A stretch of 64,000 nucleotides of DNA from Prostheceraeus crozeri (taxonomy: Eukaryota; Platyhelminthes; Polycladida; Euryleptidae): positions 1-64,000 of the forward strand of contig CAJQUW010003182.1 in NCBI GenBank assembly GCA_907163375.1. Reading direction: 5' to 3'. Below are positions 32,501 through 44,584 of the stretch, piece by piece (within the stretch, counting starts at the first letter, position 1; the number at the start of each line of letters is the position of its first letter). The position numbers and the translations under genes were made by a program. The notes below the pieces were generated by a model. The model was not told the origin of the DNA, did not search any database, and saw nothing but the letters and a program-made list of their open reading frames with translations.

Positions 32501-35500
32501 ATTGAGAGATTCAAAGGACCGAAGAAACCTGCATTACCACCAGAAGCCACGACAAGACCAGTGCTTTCACTGAAGATGCTCTCTCTGAAGGCGTTGTCAC
32601 GTCAAAGGGCTGAAGAAGGAGATACCGCTTTCCTGGGAGACATCATCCTCCAAGATCGATGTCCAGAGTACAATGGGTACAACACCGGCAGCAGTCGCCA
32701 AACAGGAATATCGCCGCAACCAAAAACCAAACCCATATACCTGCCTCTAATCGACATGAGGCCCTCTGATCCGGGTACCATGATGACAGCACTAGCAAGA
32801 GCACAATGTCTCACTGAGCAGACAGGTCAGGAATATGTCGTAATGACATGTGACTTGCAGTTGTACCGTGTAGCTCTGCAAATAATATGGACCTACCCTG
32901 ATAGATTCTCAAATGTCATTATGAGGCTCGGAGGCATGCATTCCCTCATGAGCTTCGTTGGATGTGTAGGAACGCTGATGACTGAAAGTGGACTTTCTGA
33001 TATCATGAATGAGGTGTTCGGAGGAGTGCAGAAGATGCTATCAGGAAAGAAATTTCCTCAAAACGTGAGGGCGCTATGACTTATTGTGGAGGAATTACTG
33101 AGAGACATCATGGGGGAGACTTCGATAACATGCAAGAATGACTTGATGAACATATTGGAGAAACTCAGCAGTAGCAGAAAGACTGCCAAATTGTGGGTGG
33201 ACGTTTTGATAAAACCAGTATTCATCATGATGATGTTCATCAGAGCAGAGCGAGAAGGAGATTGGCCACTTCATCTCGAAGCGTTTGCCTTAATGATGCC
33301 CTACTTCTTCGCCGCTGGTCATGTACACTACGCTCGATACGGCCTATTGTATCTCAGATCGATGGAATCACTCTCCCGAAAGGTCTTGGATCACTTTCTG
33401 AAAGGGGAACATGTCTTAAGACACAACCGTGGTGTATGGAATGGGATCTGGAGTGATATGTACATTGAAACTGCATTCATGAGATACGGTCACGGCAAGG
33501 GTGGTATTATCGGAATAACTTTGAAGCCTGAGTCATTGACGACCTGGGCATTGAGTCTTCATTTGTGTAGTAAGCTGGAATCAGATCTGAGTGAGATGAT
33601 AGATGGCGGTGGAGACGTTGTGCAGCTGAAGCATAAGGAAGAATCTCAAAGTAGAATTTCGAGTGACCAAAAGGACAGGAATGGAATACGACAGAGACTT
33701 TCATTATGTATCGATCCCCTGGACCCAAGCAGTCATCCCGACGGGATTGTGAATATAATTACAGGCAGGATCGGGCCTACTACAGTAAACGTTCACAATT
33801 CTGTCGAAGTTGGGCGCAGACAAATGTCAGAATTTGAATCAAGATGGCCAGAGGATTTCCACAAGACCATAAACAGAAAGATCACGACCATGGCAGTGAC
33901 GAGGAAAAATATCACAGTTGGTGGACGAAGAATCTTTGATACTTCCCTCATCTACTCTAAAGTCATAGGTCTACAGGCCAGCTCTCGGCAGGTTGATATT
34001 AAGGTGTTACTGAAACATGAACTAGCACCAATACCAACATCAATGTTTACAGATGCTGGAGAAATGAGGTCTGCTACAGGAAAATCTGTCCTAAAAAAAC
34101 ATTTTAATGTCGACGCTTCTTCAAGACCTACGTCTGAAGGATCCATGGTGATTGATGGCACTGCTGTGCTATGGGTGGTGCACTGGCCTACGAATGGCAC
34201 TGTGGGAAATTATGTCATGAATTTCAAACGATATCTCATACAAAAAGTGAAAAAAGAAGATGTTTATCTAGTGTTTGATCGCTATTACGATTACAGTACC
34301 AAAAGTGTCACACGGAGTTCCAGGAATGCCAGCAGAATTCACCATAAGCTAGGCATGACAACAGAGTTGCCTCCACAGAAAGTAATCCTCACCGTCACTG
34401 AAAACAAGAAACAACTCATTGAAATCATATGCAATGAACTGAAAGATGACATTTGCTTCCATCGGGAGATACAAGGTCACAAATTAATCATCACGTCCCA
34501 AGAAGAAACTCCGATAGAGATCAGAAATGGGAAAATTCTCACAAGATATGACATGACCACATCGCATGAAGAGGCAGACATCATTATTGCACAGCAAATG
34601 CTCTTGGCTGCAAAGGAATCCGCTGCCAGCATCACTATCATATCAGATGATACAGACGTCTTCGTTCTCATTTTGCATTATTATCAAACGGAGGGATTAA
34701 GTTGCGCAGTGTTGATGGAATCTCCAGTAAGAGATCGAGCAATCGTGGACATTGGAATGACTGTTGCGAAATATATCGACATTATACCAGAACTTTTAGC
34801 GGCCCATGCTCTCACAGGCTGTGATACAGTGGCGTGCTTCTACGGCATTGGCAAAACTACTGCCCTAAAAGTTTTGCGAAGTGGACTCTCTCTCTCTCTC
34901 TCTCTCTGTCTCTTCTGGGCCATGTTGACGCTTCTTTTTCCTCTGTGCTGAAGCAAGCAACTGACTTTTTGATCGCTTGCTATGGACTGAAGAGCTGTAG
35001 TACCATGTCGCAAGCACGTTTGAGAGCTTGGGCAACGAAAACAGGAAAAGGCTGCACATCGACTCCAAGACTCTGCTCCCTGCCACCAACAAGTGAGGCA
35101 TTTGAGCAAAATGTAAAACGTGCCCATTACCAAACAGCCGTGTGGCTCTCTAATGAAGATTTACCAACACTAAATGTCGAGGAGTTTGGATGGAAGAAAG
35201 ATGCCACAAACAAAACGCTTTTACCGACAACTCTGCCGGATACAGTGAATTCAGCACCAGATTCTGTCTTACGACTCATCCCGATGTGGTTGCCGAGGCT
35301 CCAGTCTGCCCTGTACCATTTTTTGTGCATTTTATGATGTGATTTGCTACAATACTAAGCATTCGCGATGTCATCACCTTCCCTAAATTATGGAAAGTAT
35401 TAATACTTTGCAGACCTATAGCATATCAGGTCGATGTTATGTTAAGAATACAAACGCATTCTGGTTAGCATTATTGTTTTGAATTTGACATAGGCATTGG

Positions 35501-35976
35501 TAATACGATCAGGCATACTGTAAGGGTAGAAATTATGCTGTGGGTATTTATATAGATGTATGTAGTTGCTGTGATACAGTCTATTTGTATCATCAAAATA
35601 ATCATCAAAATTATTATTGCAAATATTATTATTATGGTTGTAGCATAAATACTACTTATGAATATACTACTATTATCAGAATATGCTCGTAGCCTCACCG
35701 AGTCGATTCAACTAAGTTAGAATTATAATCCTGATGTCTAGAAAACTATTTACATGCCTTTGGTTGGCATTTCTACCTCATATACTTCCGAAGACATGAC
35801 AAAAATGCATTTTTTAGGTTCGGTGGCCGCCATTTTGGATTTGGTCCTCTAGAGCAAATTGCCCAAGGGTGCCAGCTTTACCCTGCAGTTTCTGTTCCCA
35901 GATGACCGAATGAAGGATTTTCTGCAATAAAAAAACTTTAGACTCCAAAACAAGGTTCGGCAAATTTCTGCCGGAC
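29581..35976 (+). mobile_element. 6.4 kb DNA transposon with XPG-like nuclease protein (Academ-like?)
   Basis: Inverted ends of about 380-395 bp (29581-29975 and 35601-35976) begin GTCCGGCAGAA and end TTCTGCCGGAC. TA lies outside each end (29579-29580 and 35977-35978); whether it is the whole duplication or part of a decayed longer one is unclear. The inverted ends share an ATAATAATA-rich inner portion and a CAAAATGGCGGCCACC-like block. One long gene runs left to right inside. The XPG-type nuclease together with a Cys-rich N-terminus points to the Academ superfamily, but assignment from memory is tentative. Divergence between the two ends suggests it is no longer young. Confidence 0.75.
30992..35370 (+). 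pseudogene. large transposon protein: Cys-rich N-terminus, XPG/FEN-like nuclease, CXC tail
   Basis: A frame runs from 30992 to 34951 with a single TGA at 33077-33079, so about 1,300 codons were once continuous. Domains in order: paired Cys/His modules (KCHKSCVSRYTS, HCLFCGEDC); a middle part with MTCDLQLYRVALQI, MRLGGMHSLMSFVGCVG and GDWPLHLEAFALMMPYFF; then VYLVFDRYYDY, HEEADIIIAQQ, ISDDTDVFVLILHYY and HALTGCDTVACFYGIGK, the spaced acidic residues of an XPG/FEN1-type nuclease fold. A (CT)n run at 34886-34908 shifts the frame; LRAWATKTGKGCTS and VLRLI follow in another frame. A further shift at about 35285 reveals CGCRGSSLPCTIFC, the CXC-like tail of the family. TTTGCATTTTCAG at 31005-31017 is a plausible 3' splice site, so coding may begin after it. 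At least three lesions make it inactive. Confidence 0.75.
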
Positions 35977-35978
35977 TA

Positions 35979-36469
35979 TGTAGTTTTACATATCTACATG
36001 TATGCATGCTTCGTTGCGACGCGGCAGCCCTGCAGCGACTGGCATGCCTGAAGCTTTCCACGACATCCCCAGCTGACAATCACTAACTTATCGACGTTCT
36101 TGCTATCTAATTTCTGGTTTAGTGTGCAATGTGTCATGTATGTGAATATTTGTCAGTGATTTATGGGGAATTTCAAGCATTGAATTGCAATTTATAATAC
36201 ATAGATGAGCGAATTTAAAACAAGAATAGCACTACAAGAAGGAGAAAACATTGTATTTGTAGTACAATGATGCTCATTTGATTTTAATTAATAATTTTTG
36301 ATATAATTTACTGAATCAGCCTCACTCGACGCGCTTCAAGAATTGCTATAGGATTATCTTACAAATAGAATTGCGCGATATACCCCCATTTCATGCAGGA
36401 AAATAACATTTGGCCTTTTCTTCCTGCATTATAAAGCTTCAGTAGCTCATCTTCATCCATGTGTACATG
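35979..36469. other. non-coding spacer
   Basis: No gene seen, and no continuation of the Penelope-like frame found on the minus strand. Confidence 0.5.
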
Positions 36470-36925
36470 CATGCGTTTTTATCATGTGTCTGATCGGTGA
36501 TGTATACGAACACTGTGGCTCAAAGCATTACGTAGTTTCAGTTCAAATTTAAACAAAATGTTCTGTTTACCGATATCAAGGTGCTTGATGAATCCCAATG
36601 TTTTATTTAGGCTTCAAGGAGATAGGTACATGAACAGATGATTTCATGATTTAAAGACGTTCCGTGTCAAAAATAGTCGCTCTAGACTGAGTATTTCTCA
36701 CTTATAAAAGAAAACACAGACAAATGTAGTTTCACCGAAAAAACTCATTCTGCTTCCAATTGGATTTGCATGTGTTTCCTTTGCTGCCTGACAAAGAGAG
36801 GAACCAGTTAGAACTCGGCAGACGCCCAGATTCGTGGTAGTTATGAGGTGTACATAATTATGGGAAAGTCTCATCTTCTGCGTGGATACTTGCAGAGTCT
36901 CAAGCTGGCGGCTAGGCTATGATCG
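36470..36925. repeat. composite dispersed repeat, copy 1
   Basis: Two blocks. 36470-36610 matches the reverse complement of 40832-40950 (shared CGGTAAACA, CCGATCAGA and GCATGCA words). 36650-36925 matches 40955-41240 in the same orientation (shared CATTCTGCTTCCAATTGGAT-like, ACTCGGCAGACGC and GGAAAGTCTCAT words). The first block is therefore flipped relative to the second between the copies. Confidence 0.6.
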
Positions 36926-39900
36926 AGTTTCAGGGCTTCATACAACAATTAAAAATACGATGTTGCTAATATTGTAGCAGCTATGGAATACTTGTGATTA
37001 TTCATATCAAATAAGTGAATTCACTAAAATATATTTAAAAATAATGTCCTACCAATTGGTCTACCAATTATGTATTTGTTCCTTTTCTATTCAAATATGT
37101 TCTATTCAATACGAAACAGTAAGAATCAGCAAGAAAAGTTAATTTTAAAACCTCTCTCACGCTCACAAGTGTACAAACAAGTGTCTCTCGAAACAAGTGT
37201 ACAGGAGAATAAAAAAGGACAAACCTTCTCATTTAATGTAACAACTTTCAGGGAGTACCGGAGTATACGCAGATAAAAACAACAAGGAACTCAAATTAGT
37301 CAATTATGCAAGTTAATGCCAGCCGAAGGGAGTTGTTGAACACTCAATGGACGTAAATGAATGAGATCTCCACTCGAAAACTTTTGATTAACAGAGCTAG
37401 AAAATCTGACTTTGAGTTGAATTTTCCACGCATTATTACTGATGCCAGATAGATTCAATAAAACGCAGATGAAGTGATAACGATACAAATGATGATGTTC
37501 CAACATAATATCCACAACTTCGTTTGGAGCATTTTGCTCTTCTTTTATTATTTAAAATCGTTCTAAACTCAGGATTATTCAGGGCATGCTCTGAATTGTG
37601 AAGGGTTGCTAATTAATTTGAGATAGTTCACAAGAAATACAAAATAGCAGCTTGGATCTAAAGCATCCTGTTTGGGTCAATCAGATGATGAAATATGCGT
37701 TTTCTGAACTACGTTGCATTTAACGTGATGAAGCAGAAACATTGCCTAGTTATTATATGAGACTTTGCAAGAACATGTCCACAAGAAGCAAATCAACAAT
37801 TGATCTACTTTATGGTCATTAAAACAACGAATTTGAAGCGGCATATATTCATTTCCTAAAAATTAAACTTGAAATACAATAACTTGAAGTAAAAGCCGTT
37901 ATTCACACTAAATCACATGTCTTGTCGATTTACTAGTAGTGGTAAAAGCGAGAATATAATAGTTAAATCAAGACAACTTTATTCGTCGTTGACAATGAAC
38001 CACTTTGTTTTGATTACAAGCAAATTTAAATCACGCATTCCACACCAATTATCACTTATTGATACTATGTTCTTTGTCCTCTGACTATTCTCAGCAGTTT
38101 GACATCTGACTCTGCCTGAAAATGTTACTTTCATCGCTCCCATCTCGGTTCTTCAGCCTGCAACTGAAAGAAGAAGGCCATGATTAAAATATTTTATTGT
38201 TTGGTTGCTTTGTTGTTATTATCTACTAAGGATTATGCAATAAGAAGCAATAATTGAAAAATTAGTATTCTCTTTTTAATATACGTGTTCATATTGAGAT
38301 ACGTACATTGAGCTCTCCAAGAATTTCAAAAGAATTATCATTCCTCAACACATTGAAAGTAAATGTAGGAGCCGTATTGCACATTAATTAAAATCAATTT
38401 TCATTTATCAAGAATTGGCCCAACGGTTGCAGGCGACAATTGGTGTTGGAGTTGAAAGGTTTTGTATTCGACGTTGCATTGTCTCAAGAATTGTTTCTGT
38501 TCTCTAATGGTTTTATTTTTATATCGGAACATAGCACTTTTGACAAGCTTAGCTATATTATTCGATATCATTCTAGGCACTACGAAATGGTAACACAAAA
38601 CAACACCATTGAGTAGATCATTTTGTGTCATTTGGTCGCCATTCCCATTGTGGAAGTCTCATGGAATTAGCATCTCATGTGTCTCATATAATAGGTTTGC
38701 CCTCGATAATGCATCAAGATTTCTCATTTTGACAAAAGGTACTATCAACAACTGATGATATCATGGAGCGTAAAATTCATGGAAGCAGTTTGGATATTCC
38801 TTTAGGAATACAATAATTTGTAAATTTATTGAATTTGACTGCAGTCATCTTCCTGCAGCTCAAACTTGACCGCATTGCGTTATTGTTTCTGGAGCGCAGG
38901 GCATTTAGAAAAATGATAAAATCTCTTTGAACAATATTGTGATGCCGATGTAAAGCAAAATATTCCTATGCAGTAAGCAGAATATCAGACAATAGAAATG
39001 GCATTGTAGAAATCACCAACAGCAGCACAATAGAAAATGGAGATAGAAATGGAATTTTCTTGATTTTGCTTTGAAGTCATTGTCATTCCAGACATTTGCG
39101 TAGCCACAGCATTAAGCTGACATTTTCCATTTTCTATTGCTCTGTTGTTTGTGATTTCTGCAATGCCATTTCTATTGTCTTGTGTCATGTCATGTCATTG
39201 TCAATCTGAAAAGTGTTCGTTTTGTGATTCTGTGTGCAATTCAGTCCACCGTGGTGCCTGAATGAGAGCTGTCCGAAACATGTCGGCGTCCAATATACAT
39301 TTCAAAAAACAGAAGTATTTCTTTTCATCTATAAATATATTCATAATAACCAAATTATATTCATGTCCATTTTCATATTCTGGTATATGAATCCTATAGC
39401 TGTAACTCAGGTATAATAGATTTGATTTCAGTAGTGTTCTAATCTGAATCAAATACAGTTAATGTTCAACAACAAGCAGGTTTCTGTGTTTTTTCACCCC
39501 TGAGGAACGTCGCAAGAACGAAATATATTTGCTGCCACTTTACCTTTAGTTTTAGTATCGACACTTGAAAGAGCAGGAGAGTGACATGCATCGATCGAAT
39601 GGTCGACACTTTAACTTACACAACGCACAGGTATAATAGATTTAATTTCAGCAGAATTCTATGGCCAGAGGCACACACGACAAGCCATAAACCGTCAACC
39701 ACTTGAGAATCCTTGGACGATGATCTTCCATAGACCCGACGTTGTGATATAACGCTTCATTCTTTATGTTTGTGCTATATGATCTCACCAAAATGAGAAA
39801 AGTATCATAAATTTTATTCTTCTGTCTGCTTTTATTATCTGTCATGGGAAAAATATTGTCAAGAATACTAATGGCTGGCTTATGATTCATGACTTGTGAC

Positions 39901-40525
39901 TTATGGCTCATAACTTTTTACTTATAGTTTGTAGCTTACGGCTTATGATGAAGGATCGTGACGCGACCTAAGAACGTTGGCTTGTGGCTTATGATTTATG
40001 GCTTACTCTGTTTGCCTCCAGTCTAATCTGAATAACGCTGAAGACAATAATGATAATTATTGTATATATATAAATATATATTACATAAATATTATTATAA
40101 ATACATAATAACAATAATAGAATAATCTCAGACACAGTTGATGTTCAACATTAGAACATTGACCAGTTGATAAGAGAATTCTTGCAAGTAGTGGGCTTCA
40201 ACATGGCAGACATTGACTGTTTTCTGGCAAATGAAATCCATATGTAGGACCAATTAATATTCATATATGTGCAAATTAACGTATGTACTACTACTTGGCT
40301 TTGATATTTTATCATTCGTTTTCCCAGTTGTGTTTCAAGGTTCTATGAATCCTAAATTCCATTCAGTGTGAATTTTATATATCTGCAGATTATTCAAGCC
40401 AGAGCTCCGACTAGACATGCCCGATTCCGGCTAGAGTTTAAAGATTCGATTCAGTTCGGGTTGCAATATACCCGACGCAGTCATTTACTCTCGGTAGAAA
40501 GATATTATTTTTTTCGGCATAAAAT
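36926..40525. other. non-coding region with short repeats
   Basis: No supported gene. It contains the hairpin at 38988-39179. A duplicated short segment, CAGGTATAATAGATTT..ATTTCAG, lies at 39408 and 39628. A degenerate run of GGCTTATGAxTxATGACTTxTGG-like units lies at about 39870-40010. Confidence 0.5.
38988..39179. repeat. fold-back with 54-bp arms
   Basis: The arm GACAATAGAAATGGCATTGT...AAAATGGA (38988-39041) recurs as its reverse complement at 39126-39179, with a few mismatches and an 84-base loop. GAAATGGA also repeats inside the loop. It is a small MITE-like fold-back without an obvious duplication. Confidence 0.8.
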
Positions 40526-41240
40526 CTAGATGTTGAAATATTGAAATGAGAAGTATATTACAGTTTCTCTTCTATATAAACATGGATTTTGTGGGCTCAT
40601 CTTGAGATAATCTGGCCTTCTAGTTCCTTTAAAACTGTCTAGCAACCGAAAACACATATTTTCCAGAAACATCTGCAGATTGCAGTTTTTGGCTAAAATG
40701 AAATTTTCCATGTTTTCTCTGATTAAACGAAAAGTATTAAGCCCAGAGTCATGATTTTTCACATGGAATGTCTTCAGGTCATTTCCTTTCATGTTAATGC
40801 GCCCCTGTCTATAAATCTAAACACACTTCGATTTGGCGAACCTCTTGATGTCGGTAAACACAAACATTTTGAGCAACTTTATCCACATTGAACCACATTC
40901 TCACATACATTGCCGATCAGAAGCATAATAATGGCGCATGCACATAATAGGAAATGACCTGAAGACATTCCATGTCAAAAATTATGACTATGGGCTTAGT
41001 ACTTTTCGTTTAATCCAACAGAACATAGAAAATTCACTTTAACCAAAAACTGCAATCTGCGTCTCATTGGATTTACATGTGTTTTTCTTTGATCTTGTCT
41101 GACAAGAAGAGGAACTCACCAGAATTCGGCAGACGCGTGAATTCGTAGTAGGCATAGCGTGTACATCATTCTGTGAAAGTCTCATTTTCGGCCTCGTTCC
41201 GTGCAGAAACTCGTTGTGGCTGCCAGACTAACTGTGTACG
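40526..41240. repeat. composite dispersed repeat, copy 2, with inverted outer block
   Basis: 40955-41240 begins GGAAATGACCTGAAGACATTCCATGT-like sequence, which recurs inverted at 40700-40795, so the copy has head-to-head outer blocks. Between them 40832-40950 matches 36470-36610 inverted. The left outer block diverges after about 100 bases. The layout is that of a fold-back element whose central part can invert. Confidence 0.6.
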
Positions 41241-43132
41241 TTTGACGTGGTGTCAATGATCTTGCTCGTCAGAATTCAGCCAGAATTCAGCCAGATTGGC
41301 TGAGACAAAGGATCAGCATAAATGTACAAAGGGGAAACGCGGCTGCAATCTTCGAAGCTTGACTTATGACTTTTTTCATGACTTTTCTCTTGTATTCAAC
41401 TTTCTATGACTTGAAATAAAATTCATTTGAAATTCAGCTTCGAGTTCTGGCCGTGACCATCAGTATTGAGGAAAGTCATCTCTACACCCAAACACACAGA
41501 CAAAGCAATTTGTCTCTGTGGTCTATTCAGACTTGTTCCAATTCCAACCTTCGTCGGATCGGTCGTGCATCCAAAGCGATGCGTCTGATATTTAATCAAC
41601 ATAAACTAGCTCGTGCTATTCTTCATCAGTTTCATAGAGATGCATGTAGAACTCCTACTGGTCAGATTCACGTTGTTAAGGGAAACAGTGCATCAATCGG
41701 TTTATCATAGCAACCGAAAACTTGCCAACAACTAGCAATCAACTGGATACTAAACACGAATGTGTCACATCAACAAAGGTCCAGCATCATTTCAAGCTGT
41801 ATCACATACTCAATGTGGTCGAATCGAATCACATTTTAGGTGAGGTTTTGTGATATTTCACTTTATTATTGCATTAACTATAATTTGAGACATGCTTTCC
41901 TCAATGACACATTTGAAATCATTTCACTAGCAATTTTGGAAATATCCATTTAAAAAATCTCCACGAAATGCATGAATATTTCAAAAGTTTTGATATCCAT
42001 GCATCCACGTGAAGCCTGCCTACAACCGCGGTGTGCAAATGGAGCTTGATCACTTCGGCTATTGCTAACTAAAATAAATCATTGTAATATATCTTGCCGT
42101 AATTTTCGATAATGAGTTTAAAAAATACCGGTACAAGTCTCGCGAAATATTATCTTGTATACACGCATTCTATTATTTTATATTCTGTCATTAACTGGGA
42201 TTTACAATAGGGATTGCAATAGTCCTCCAACGGTAGTGATAGTGTTATTTCTGCTTAATCAACAATGATAAATGTTGATATTATTATGATCCAAAGCGTT
42301 CATTCATTCAGTGGAAATCACTTCAGCATAAAATTTCGTAGAAGTAATTAGACAGCAATCTAATTAACCAAAGCACCATTCTCGCAAATGCAGCACTTCA
42401 GTGGTGAATGAACCTACTCAAAAATGTACGATTCATTAAACGATCTGCTAGAATTATCTCTTAGACATCACATCGATCTAAAATTGTAAATTTGAATTAA
42501 AAGCAATTCTTCAAAATTTATCCCGTTACTAAAATGAGTGCCGTTTTGTGAATTGTAAAAATCTTTATTGATGGATCTTGTCTGTTTTATAAAATGAAAT
42601 TCATGAAAATTAGATTTGCATATATTATCAAATAGCCTGGCAATTTAAATAGAGCTCATGAACTCTAAATTGCTTGAAATCTTCTTGGATGAGACAATAG
42701 CGGATCCAAGGTATTTGAATCTTCACTATCTCTATATCGTGGAACTTGTCAAGTAAAGGTGTTGATGGAGAACAGCTTTGATCGTAAGTCCCATCATCGA
42801 ATCAGCATTTTCTTCACTTTGAGAGTGTTAAGCGGCTTACAGTTCAGTTGAGTTAAGCAGCACGAATGTCACCGTCAAATTCAAAGTAAGCCACATATCC
42901 TTCGCTGTGATTACGAAGTCCCTGATTATGATTTCGATGTTTGAGGATAAAATCAGCAACAGCAACGAGCAGAAATTGGGCTGATGAATCGTCCTGAAAA
43001 ATTCTGATGCTTACAGAGAATGGATTACTCTGTCAACCGTTCAGTCGAACTAGACTTCTGCTGTACCTTGATAAAGAACAGCAATTGCTATCACTATCTT
43101 CTAAGACATTCCGCAGTAGCCCGGGAGCTACT
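41241..43132. other. non-coding spacer
   Basis: AT-rich. The 85-codon frame at 41453-41710 has no recognisable motif, and I do not call it a gene. Confidence 0.5.
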
Positions 43133-43712
43133 GACACTTTCTTCCTAAATTCGCGCACAAAGGGCTTCATAGCATGGATTTGTAGTCCTCGAAACGCTGA
43201 ATACAAAAATCAAATTCTTGAGTGGCACACCCAGTCGCTTTCGGTTATAGGTAAGGTTGAAAGATTCCCTTTGCAATTCAATGGTAAAATCCAAGTTGAA
43301 AGTTGTAAAAAATCAAGTTGAAGTGAGTCACATGATTCAGTATTTGATGTTTGAGGGCCTCTACAAAATGGGTAAATTTCATGTTTTGATTTAATTTTGG
43401 CGATTTTACCCATTTTGAAGAGGACCTCAAGCTCAAACATCAAATGCTGAATCATGTGACTCACTTCAAGCTGATGTTCTGAATACAATCACGTTTCAAA
43501 TTTCATGGCATTCTGATTAATAATTTTCTATTCTGCAAAAGAAAATGTGCGATTATTGCCAAGTGTTTCACAATCCATAGATATTTCTTGGATTTTACCA
43601 TTGAATTGCAAAGGGAATCTTTCAACCTTACCTATAACCGAAAGCGACTGGGTGTGCACTCAAGAATTTGATTTTTGTGCGCGAATTTAGGAAGAAAGTG
43701 TCAGTAGCTCCC
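43133..43712. repeat. nested fold-back, hairpin inside hairpin
   Basis: The outer arms (43133-43295 and 43588-43712) start GGGAGCTACTGACACTTTCT and its complement. The left arm holds about 44 extra bases (about 43161-43204) that the right lacks. The inner arms (43315-43377 and 43407-43471) share GAAGTGAGTCACATGATTCA and AAAATGGGTAAA, around a ~30-base loop. Spacers between outer and inner arms are unequal (19 against 116 bases). It is probably a fold-back transposon or a two-step inverted duplication. Confidence 0.8.
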
Positions 43713-43975
43713 GTCCTAAATGTTCAAACATTTATTTAATCACTCATAATAAGATTTGTTATTTTCATGACTTCAAGTGCACTTATAAGGCAGACATCTT
43801 ACAGAGCAGCAAAAATGTGGTATTCTTCGTATCCACTAGATATATGTATTGATAGAAATGTACGTATTCTTCGTAGTTTGTCCGCAGTGTTCTTTGAGAT
43901 AGTGAAAACTTCATGAAAGCTGATGCGCATAGAGCACATAGTAGAACTAGAACATAATACACTTATGCTATTACT

Positions 43976-44043
43976 GGAGTCCTATCAAACCCAGGAGTTG
44001 GAATCGGATTTCAATCAAAATGATTGGACTCCGCATCCCTGAT
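43976..44043 (-). repeat. possible hAT-type terminal fragment
   Basis: Read leftwards it begins CAGGGATGCGGAGTCCAATC and then alternates GATT/CCGATTCC-like words, like the end of a hAT-type MITE. No partner end or duplication was found. Confidence 0.3.
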
Positions 44044-44584
44044 AAAAGCATCTGAAAGAAAATTGATAATAGCATCTTAGTTCATCTTTTTGGTAATATA
44101 TTAATTGTTCTACAAATTGATTTTAATATCAATAGTGAAATACGTCAACTTGTTAATGATATTTACTTAGTTTCACTTTGCTTTTCACTTCATTATGCAA
44201 TGCCTAAAATGGTGCCCGCGATCCCATATTAACGTTCGCAGTAAACAGGTACAAAAGCGCAAAAATGGATCTGTGGTTCAATAATTAATTCAGGACAAAA
44301 AAAGGAAGAAATGAAGAAGAAAATTGTGCGCAACCTAGCAAAATATAGCTAAATCCTAAATGGTATGTGGAATAGTTCAAAGAAATTATCAGTGATACAA
44401 AATCTGAAGTTGCTTCAAGTTTCTAACTTCATAATCCTTCAACTGTTCTCGTACTTGTTTTGAATTTAAATGACTTCCCTCAACCTTTGTAATATACAGG
44501 GTAGCGCACGTAAACCGCCAGATTTTAAACTTTTGTTACTCCTCAAATATTCATCCGATCGTCATGAAATTTCGACTCATACTA

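Noticed and set aside
43007-43321. 104-codon frame across the left part of the fold-back
   Set aside because: Its sequence is largely the arm of an inverted repeat with no protein motif, and the extra 44 bases lie within it.
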